64,000 nucleotides of DNA from Miniimonas arenae. GTDB taxonomy: Bacteria > Actinomycetota > Actinomycetes > Actinomycetales > Beutenbergiaceae. Shown here piece after piece: positions 58,433-64,000 of this stretch. Each line of letters begins with the position of its first letter. Position 1 is the first letter of the stretch. A program made the position numbers and the translations under genes. The notes beneath the pieces were generated by a model, which was given only the letters and a program-made list of their open reading frames with translations, made no database searches and had not been told where the DNA came from. Location: NCBI RefSeq assembly GCF_006351005.1, contig NZ_VENP01000007.1:1-64000 (forward strand), in the 5' to 3' direction.

Positions 58433-59398
58433 TCAGAACAGCGCGTAGTCGGGATTCATCCGTCGCACGATCCAGTTGCACAGCATCACCAGGGCGAAGC
58501 CGAACAGCGACTGGTACAGGCCGACGGCCGTGGACGAGGTGAAGTTGTTCTGGGAGACGATCATGCGGTAGACGGAGGTCTCGATGATGTCGGTCGTCTC
58601 GAAGAGCACGGCGTTGTTGCCGATGAGGTTCCAGAACAGCCCGAAGTTTCCGCGCATGATCCCGCCGAGCGAGAAGAGCAGCAGGATGATGAAGGTCGGC
58701 TTCAGGCTCGGCAGGATGATGTAGCGGATCCGCTGCCACGCCGAGGCGCCGTCGATGGCCGCGGCCTCGAACATGGTCGAGTCGATGCCCATGATCGCCG
58801 CGAAGTACACGATCGATCCGTATCCCGTGCTCTGCCAGAGGAAGAACAGGATGATGATGAGCGGCCAGATCCCGGCGGCACTGTAGATCTTCACGGGGTC
58901 GCCGCCGAACTGCTCGATCAGCGCGTTGACGGCGCCGGTGTCGTAGTTCAGGAGGTTGAACGCGATCACGCCGATCAGGACCACCGAGATGAAGTACGGC
59001 AGGAACATGATCGTCTGGCTGATCTTCTTGAAGTACTTCATGCGCATCTCGTTCAGCATGATCGCGAGCGCGATCTGCGAGATGTTGCCGAGCACGATGA
59101 AGGCCAGGTTGTACAGGATCGTGTTGCGCGTGAGCAGCCACAGCTGGCCGGACTGGATGAGGAACTCGAAGTTCTTCATCCCGACGAACGGGCTGCCGAA
59201 GATCCCGTCCCGGTAGTTGTAGTTCGTGAACGCGATCCAGCTGCCCGGCATCGGCCCGTAGGCGAACACGAGGAAGTAGATGAGCGCAGGCAGGCACATG
59301 ACGATGAGGACGCGCGACTGCTTGAGCCGGCGCATCGTCGTCTGCTTCCGGGTCGGTGGCGGCTCGAGCTCCGTGAGCACGGCCGTAGCGGCCGTCAC
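58433..59398 (-). CDS. Oligosaccharide ABC transporter permease (LplB type)
   Basis: A 321-residue CUT1 permease: FAYGPMPGSWIAFTNYNYRDGIFG, EAA loop TMFEAAAIDGASAWQRIRYIILPSL and ending NWIVRRMNPDYALF. GTG start with GAGG seven bases upstream. First gene of the second transporter operon, behind a well-formed promoter. Confidence 0.95.
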   Translation of the reverse strand: MTAATAVLTELEPPPTRKQTTMRRLKQSRVLIVMCLPALIYFLVFAYGPMPGSWIAFTNYNYRDGIFGSPFVGMKNFEFLIQSGQLWLLTRNTILYNLAFIVLGNISQIALAIMLNEMRMKYFKKISQTIMFLPYFISVVLIGVIAFNLLNYDTGAVNALIEQFGGDPVKIYSAAGIWPLIIILFFLWQSTGYGSIVYFAAIMGIDSTMFEAAAIDGASAWQRIRYIILPSLKPTFIILLLFSLGGIMRGNFGLFWNLIGNNAVLFETTDIIETSVYRMIVSQNNFTSSTAVGLYQSLFGFALVMLCNWIVRRMNPDYALF

Positions 59399-59511
59399 GG
59401 TCGCCTCGGGCGTCGTCGTGTGGCACTCATCCCAGGTTCTCCGCCTCTCTGCGGTGGGTCCGACGTCGGCCCGGCGCCTCAGCGCACCGGCCCTCGGTCG
59501 TTGTCGTGGCC

Positions 59512-59559
59512 GTTACATTAACCCTTAGAACAACTCCTGACCAGTGGGTCGGGTCACTG
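59512..59559 (-). promoter_or_regulatory. Promoter and possible operators of the second transporter operon
   Basis: On the reverse strand a -35 TGGTCA (59538-59543) and -10 TAATGT (59515-59520) are 17 bp apart. An inverted repeat GTTA-ATG-TAAC overlaps the -10 (59512-59522), and CAGTG/CACTG arms (59542-59559) overlap the -35. This is an AT-rich island in GC-rich DNA. The predicted leader is about 110 bases. Confidence 0.65.
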
Positions 59560-59570
59560 TTTGATAACGA

Positions 59571-60611
59571 TCACATCGCCGGCACGCGGCGTCCGACGAC
59601 GCGCAGGCCCGTGGGCGTCGCGACGACGTCGTGCACCTCCGCTCGCACCCGCGGGGTGTTCATGCCGCGGTGCAGGACGAGCACGAGCTCGCCGTCGTGC
59701 GTGGTCAGGAGCATCCCGTGACCCGCGTTCCCCGCCACGAGGACCTCGCCCTGCTGCCACGGCCCGAGGAGCGAGCCGGACGGTGAGATCGCCTGCGTCT
59801 CGACGTACTCGCCGGTCACGACGTCGCTCCCCGGCCGGTAGGACGCCCAGAGCATCGCGAGCGCACCACCCGGCAGCCGGTACGGCTGCGGGCCGTCGGT
59901 GACGTAGGGCGCGAGGGCCTGCGTCGAAGGGGTGATCGCGGTGAACCACGGCGCCTCGGACGCCCGGAAGAGGTGCACCGGCGCTCCGGCGACGGCGAGC
60001 TCCTCCGTCAGCGGTACCGCCTCCATCGTCCCGTCGAGCACCTGCACCCACTCGTGCGCGTACACGAGCCACGGCGCGCCGTGCTCGTCCCGCACGAGCG
60101 TGCCGTCCAGCGCCATGAAGTCCCCCGGGGTGTGGGGCGCCGAGGGGTCCAGGAGCTCGAACGGCCCGCGGGGGTCGTCGGCGACGGCGAGCACCGTGCC
60201 TCGGCGGATCGGCCGCAGCGTGTGCTCCCCCGCCGCACCGATCAGGTCCACGACCGTCCCGCGCTGACGCGTCGGGGGCAGCGGGTCCTGCGGCGCGTGC
60301 AGCGTCGTCGCGAGCACGAAGCGGTCGCCCCACGCGTGCACCTCGGGTGCCCACGGCGCCGCGTCCGGGCTCGCCCAGGCGCCGTCCGGCACCGTGAACA
60401 CCACCTCCGGCGACCCCCACGTGCGCAGGTCGGGACTCCACCAGGCCAGCACGCCGGTGCCGACCGGTGCGGCGTAGTCGCTGCCGTCGGGGATGTGGTG
60501 CGCCCACCGCCGGGAGTCGAACGAGGTGTACAGGAGGTACCCGTCCTCGACGGCGAGGACGTACGGGTCGTGGCAGGGCACCTCGTCGAGGGCGTGGGGA
60601 TGCGCGCGCAT
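59571..60611 (-). CDS. GH43-like glycosidase
   Basis: A 346-residue cytoplasmic five-bladed propeller of the GH43/GH62/GH117 clan type. Candidate catalytic residues are the Asp in CHDPYVLAVEDGYLLYTS and the Asp in MALDGTLVRDEHG; the Glu in WVQVLDGTMEAV is a plausible acid. This pattern matches GH43 members without close characterised relatives known to me, so the substrate is uncertain; arabinose or galactose oligomers are likely from context. It lies upstream of the transporter operon on the same strand. Confidence 0.85.
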   Translation of the reverse strand: MRAHPHALDEVPCHDPYVLAVEDGYLLYTSFDSRRWAHHIPDGSDYAAPVGTGVLAWWSPDLRTWGSPEVVFTVPDGAWASPDAAPWAPEVHAWGDRFVLATTLHAPQDPLPPTRQRGTVVDLIGAAGEHTLRPIRRGTVLAVADDPRGPFELLDPSAPHTPGDFMALDGTLVRDEHGAPWLVYAHEWVQVLDGTMEAVPLTEELAVAGAPVHLFRASEAPWFTAITPSTQALAPYVTDGPQPYRLPGGALAMLWASYRPGSDVVTGEYVETQAISPSGSLLGPWQQGEVLVAGNAGHGMLLTTHDGELVLVLHRGMNTPRVRAEVHDVVATPTGLRVVGRRVPAM

Positions 60612-60699
60612 CGCGCCAGCGTAGGAGCGCGCACCGCGTCAGCCCGGCATGACGGCGCGCCATGGCCCCCTCCCGCGCCCGAACGGGACTGAAGTCCCA

Positions 60700-60712
60700 C
60701 GAAATCGTTCCG
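60700..60712. promoter_or_regulatory. Possible LacI-like operator between GH43 and the UroD-like gene
   Basis: CGAAATCGTTCCG is an imperfect palindrome around CG in the 227-bp divergent region. It matches the general GAAA-N-CG-N-TTTC form only partly; low confidence. Confidence 0.3.
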
Positions 60713-60838
60713 GCATCCGGGACGCCTGCCGCGTTGCCCTCGCGCGAGCGCGTCGGCCCCGACCGTGGGAGCACCCGCCCGACCGAGCGGCCGTCGCACC
60801 GGCGACCGACTCGGCACCGCACCCCCGAGGAGCCCGCC

Positions 60839-61954
60839 ATGACCACTGACACGACCACGCTCGTCCCGCCGGCCGAGTCCACCACTCCCACCCCCGCTCC
60901 CACCCCGACCCCGTCCCCGCAGCGCCGCCGGTTCGAGGCCACGCTCACGGGCGGCACGCCCGACCGCGTCCCCGTCACCGCGTGGCAGCACCACATCCCC
61001 GCGGAGTCCGACGTCGAGGCCCTCGCCGACCGGGTGGCCGCCGACACCGCGCGCTTCGGCTGGGACTGGATCAAGATCAACCCGCGCGCGACCTACCTGC
61101 CCGAGGCGTTCGGCAACACCTACGACCTCGCCCGCTACACCGGCGTCCTCCCGGCGCGCACCCGCACCCTCGTGCGCACCCCCGCCGACCTCGACCTCGT
61201 GACCGACGCCGCCGACGCAGCGGTGCTCGCCGACCACGTGCGCCTCGTCGCGCTGCTGCGCGAACGCGTCGGCGACCTCCCGCTCCTGCCCACCGTGTTC
61301 TCGCCGCTGTCGGTGCTGCTCGAGCTGACCGGCACGCCGTCGTACGTCTCGGCGCTCCAGCCGGGCGACGCCCGGCCCACCGAGGTGCTCGCCGGCCTCC
61401 TCGCCGAGCGCCCGACGGCGGTCCACGCCGCCCTGCGCGCGATCACCGACACCCTGGTCACCTATCTCGGGCGCACGCGCGAGGCCGGCGCGGACGGGGT
61501 GTTCTTCGCCGTGACGGGGACGGCCCACCGCGACGTCGCGTCGCCGCAGCAGTTCTCCGAGCTGTCCACGCCGTACGACGACGAGGTGCTCGCCTCGGTC
61601 CAGGGCTGGCGCGTGGTGCACACGTGCGGCCCGTGGGCGCACCCGGAGTGGCTGGACCGTCCCGGCGTGCACGCCGTGCACTGGGACCAGACGGCGCCGG
61701 GCAACCCGACGCTCGCCGAGGCCGGCCGCACGCTGCGCGCGACCGGCGTCGGCGGCGTCGCGCACCTCGCGGCGGGCGACGGCGAGGTCGCCACCGTCCG
61801 CGACCAGGCCCGCGCCGCGCTCGAGGGTGCGGGGCGCGCGTTCCTGCTCGCGCCGTCGTGCTCCGTCCCGCCGAGCGTGCCGGACGCCGTCTACGCGGCG
61901 CTGCGCGACGCCGTCGGGCACGAGGAGGGCGCCGAAGCCGCCGAGACGCGCTGA
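60839..61954 (+). CDS. Uroporphyrinogen decarboxylase (URO-D) superfamily protein
   Basis: A 371-residue protein of the URO-D barrel superfamily: FEATLTGGTPDRVPVTAWQHH near the N-terminus, DWIKINPRATYL, GADGVFFAVTG, and HTCGPWAHPEWL. The heme-pathway HemE arginine-rich pattern is absent, so it is not HemE. The superfamily also includes corrinoid-dependent methyltransferases (MtaA/MtbA/CmuA) and uncharacterised proteins found in sugar clusters. His/Cys in HTCG could bind metal. A ~30-residue Pro/Thr-rich N-terminus is unusual. ATG with GAGGAG. Confidence 0.8.
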   Translation: MTTDTTTLVPPAESTTPTPAPTPTPSPQRRRFEATLTGGTPDRVPVTAWQHHIPAESDVEALADRVAADTARFGWDWIKINPRATYLPEAFGNTYDLARYTGVLPARTRTLVRTPADLDLVTDAADAAVLADHVRLVALLRERVGDLPLLPTVFSPLSVLLELTGTPSYVSALQPGDARPTEVLAGLLAERPTAVHAALRAITDTLVTYLGRTREAGADGVFFAVTGTAHRDVASPQQFSELSTPYDDEVLASVQGWRVVHTCGPWAHPEWLDRPGVHAVHWDQTAPGNPTLAEAGRTLRATGVGGVAHLAAGDGEVATVRDQARAALEGAGRAFLLAPSCSVPPSVPDAVYAALRDAVGHEEGAEAAETR

Positions 61955-61970
61955 GGCGCGCCGCCGAACC

Positions 61971-62018
61971 GCGCGACCCCGCGCCGCCGCTCCCACGAGC
62001 GTCGGCGCGGGGTCGCGC
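61971..62018. terminator. Bidirectional terminator between the UroD-like and GH36 genes
   Basis: A 16-base arm (61971-61986) is matched exactly by 62003-62018 around a 16-base loop, between two convergent stop codons. Confidence 0.85.
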
Positions 62019-62036
62019 CCGGCCCGACCTCCGCCG

Positions 62037-64000
62037 TCAGTCGACGGCCTCCGCGCTGTAGAGCAGCACGTGGTCGGGATTGACGCGTGCGTCGACGAGT
62101 CCCGTGTGCACGAGCACCGAGCCCGGCAGCTCGACCCCGAGGTGCTCCCCCACCTGCCGCAGCCGGGGCGCGTGCCCCTCGTGCAGGTCGGCGAGGTAGG
62201 CGGAGTGGTCGCGCTCGACACCCCACCACTGCGGCGGGAGCAGGCCCGACGGCGCGCTCCCCACCAGGACGGGCGCCACCCGGTAGCGCCGGTCCGGGTC
62301 GAGCCCCGGGAACCGGAGCCGGCCCAGCAGCGCCGTCTCGTGCGTCGCGACCGAGGCGAAGGAGTAGATCGCTCGGGAGCGGTCCGGGCTCACGACGCCC
62401 GACGCCGTGAGCGAGGCGTTCGGGAAGTCGACGCGGACGAGGTCGCCGCGCAGCAGGAGGCCGCGCTCACGCTTGTAGAACGCGATCCACTCGGCGAGCT
62501 CGGCGCGCTCGCGCTCGCTCGCCCGGCGCAGGTCCCACTCGATGCCGAGGTGGCCGAACAGGGCGGTCGCGGCGCGGAAGTCGAGGTCGTGGGACCGGCC
62601 CGTGGTGTGCGAGACGCCCGAGGCGATGTGCGAGCCGAGCAGCTCCGGCGGGAGCAGCTGACCGCTCCAGCGCAGCATCTGCTGCCGCTCGAGCGGGTCG
62701 ATGCAGTCCGACACCCACACGCGGTCGGTCCGCTCGAGGATGCCGAGGTCCACGCGCGCACCACCCGAGGCGCACGCCTCGATCTCCAGCCCCGGGTGGG
62801 CGGCCCGGATCTCGTCCATCAGCCGGTAGACCGCGAGGGTCTGCGCGTGCACGCCCGGCCGGCCCGCGGGTCCGCTGCCGGCGTCGACGAGGTCGCGGTT
62901 GTGGTCCCACTTGATGTAGTCGATCCGGTACTCCGCGAGCATCGCCACGATCGCGTCGCGGATGTAGGCGTAGGCGTCGGGGTTGCCGAGGTCGAGCACC
63001 TGCTGGTGGCGCGAGGGCACCGGCATCCGGCCGCCGGTCGCGAGCACCCAGTCCGGGTGCGCGCGGGCGACGTCGGAGTCGAGGTTCACCATCTCGGGCT
63101 CGAACCACAGGCCGAACTGCATGCCGAGGTCCTTCACCCGGTCGACGAGCGGGTGCAGCCCGTCCGGCCACACGTCGGCCGACACGGTCCAGTCGCCGAG
63201 GCCGGAGTAGTCGTCGCGCCGGGAGCCGAACCAGCCGTCGTCGAGCACGAACCGCTCGACGCCGAGCGACGCCGCGATCTCGGCGAGCTCGAGCAGCGGC
63301 GGCAGGCGGTGGTCGAAGTAGACCGCCTCCCACACGTTGATCGTGACCGGTCGCTCGACGTCGGGGTGCTGCGGGCGCGACCGGAGGTAGCGGTGGAAGC
63401 GGTGCGCCACGCCGTCGAGCCCCTCGCCGTAGGAGCCGTAGAGCCACGGCGAGGAGTAGTGCTCGCCCGGGGCGAGGACGACCTCGCCGGGGAGCAGGAG
63501 CTCGCCGCCGCCCAGCACCTGCTCGCCGGTGGACAGCCGCTCCGCGAGGTGGGTGTGGTTGCCGCTCCAGGCGATGTGCACGCCCCAGACCTCCCCGGAG
63601 CCGAACGAGAACGACGGCGTGCCGGCGTGCAGCACGGTGGCCGCGTCCGCGCCGGTGCGGCCGCGGCGACCCTCGCGCAGGTGCGTGCCGACCGTGAGGG
63701 CGCGCCGCTGCGGCGAGCGCTCGCGACCCCACTGACCCGCGAGGTCGAGCAGCTCGCGCGCGACCGGCGGCACCGGGTAGGCCAGCACGAGGTCGTCGAG
63801 CTGGTACGCGTCGGCACCGGTGTTGCGCAGCAGCGCGCGGGTACGCAGCAGACCGCCCGGCGTCAGGCCGATCCGCAGCTCGAGCGCGAGACCCGCGACG
63901 TCGTCGACGGCGAGCACGGTCGCCTCCGCGGTCCCGCGCTCCAGGAGCACGGGAGTCTCGCCGTTGGCGTCCTGGTCCACGCCGTCGATCACCAGCGCGG
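62037..64000 (-). CDS. GH36 alpha-galactosidase (5' end beyond window)
   Basis: At least 650 C-terminal residues of a GH36 enzyme are present. The nucleophile Asp is in YIKWDHNRDL and the acid/base Asp in VSDCIDPLERQQ; FVLDDGWFGSRRDD, GLWFEPEMVN and CASGGARVDLGILERTD are all typical. Complete members have about 700-730 residues, so some 60-80 N-terminal residues lie beyond position 64000; the apparent GTG near 63992 is internal. It should remove terminal alpha-galactose from imported oligosaccharides. Confidence 0.95.
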   Translation of the reverse strand, partial: ALVIDGVDQDANGETPVLLERGTAEATVLAVDDVAGLALELRIGLTPGGLLRTRALLRNTGADAYQLDDLVLAYPVPPVARELLDLAGQWGRERSPQRRALTVGTHLREGRRGRTGADAATVLHAGTPSFSFGSGEVWGVHIAWSGNHTHLAERLSTGEQVLGGGELLLPGEVVLAPGEHYSSPWLYGSYGEGLDGVAHRFHRYLRSRPQHPDVERPVTINVWEAVYFDHRLPPLLELAEIAASLGVERFVLDDGWFGSRRDDYSGLGDWTVSADVWPDGLHPLVDRVKDLGMQFGLWFEPEMVNLDSDVARAHPDWVLATGGRMPVPSRHQQVLDLGNPDAYAYIRDAIVAMLAEYRIDYIKWDHNRDLVDAGSGPAGRPGVHAQTLAVYRLMDEIRAAHPGLEIEACASGGARVDLGILERTDRVWVSDCIDPLERQQMLRWSGQLLPPELLGSHIASGVSHTTGRSHDLDFRAATALFGHLGIEWDLRRASERERAELAEWIAFYKRERGLLLRGDLVRVDFPNASLTASGVVSPDRSRAIYSFASVATHETALLGRLRFPGLDPDRRYRVAPVLVGSAPSGLLPPQWWGVERDHSAYLADLHEGHAPRLRQVGEHLGVELPGSVLVHTGLVDARVNPDHVLLYSAEAVD

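Noticed and set aside
55487-59521. A 1344-codon open frame on the plus strand opposite the second transporter operon
   Set aside because: It is antisense to five clear genes, is composed of Arg/Val/Leu/Glu-rich shadow sequence and has no domain; such frames are expected in GC-rich DNA with strong third-position bias.
60839-61954. HemE of heme biosynthesis
   Set aside because: The HemE N-terminal Arg-rich substrate motif is missing, no heme genes are near, and the context is sugar degradation.

Overview
The window is 64 kb of very GC-rich DNA with GTG starts, tight gene packing and many 4-bp start/stop overlaps. A mycothiol synthase (MshD), a GlnR regulator and an actinobacterial-type ClpC place it in the Actinobacteria. 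The many secreted or intracellular glycosidases suggest a plant-polysaccharide degrader of the Micrococcales, most like the Cellulomonas / Oerskovia / Isoptericola group. The genus is inferred from gene content, not from any marker comparison. No rRNA, tRNA, CRISPR array, prophage or transposase was seen.

Layout. 1-4023: a frameshifted GH43 glycosidase and a LacZ-type GH2 beta-galactosidase. 4024-4595: an intergenic repeat element. 4596-9773: housekeeping genes (clpC, dtd, DUF2516) around a scar where a drug-type ABC ATPase gene and an AfsR-like regulator gene run head-on into each other, both missing their 3' ends. 9784-12830: a tightly coupled run of FUSC-like membrane protein, YgfZ-type folate-binding protein, nitrobindin-like protein and a 34-residue membrane microprotein. 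12831-16682: a second repeat element, then a LacI regulator, a GH105 unsaturated rhamnogalacturonyl hydrolase and an SGNH esterase. 16670-31136: a conserved phosphate/nitrogen/thiol block (glnR, DUF47-pit, pstSCAB with PHO-box promoters, a GH3 lipoprotein, mutT1, ppk1, mshD), closed by a third repeat element.

31137-64000 is mainly a glycan-utilisation region. It holds an arabinan set (GH43 arabinanase, GH51, LacI), a first transporter operon (GH127, solute-binding protein, two permeases, YesL, GH31), two overlapping LacI genes, GH27, a lone proton-pumping-type membrane subunit, a ROK regulator, a second transporter operon (two permeases, solute-binding protein, YesL, GH35), another GH43, a uroporphyrinogen-decarboxylase-like protein and a GH36 that runs off the right edge. 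YtcQ/LplBC-type transporters beside YesL, and a GH105 in the same window, recall the Bacillus subtilis rhamnogalacturonan system. Together with the alpha- and beta-arabinosidases, alpha- and beta-galactosidases and GH31, they fit uptake and intracellular dismantling of pectin side chains or arabinogalactan oligosaccharides (inference).

Features that standard annotation would miss include three intergenic elements built on one plan from unrelated sequences, helically phased direct repeats before the truncated ABC gene, PHO boxes before pstS and pit, shared LacI-type half-operators, and C/A-rich G-poor leaders, several of them tandemly repeated, before several glycan genes.
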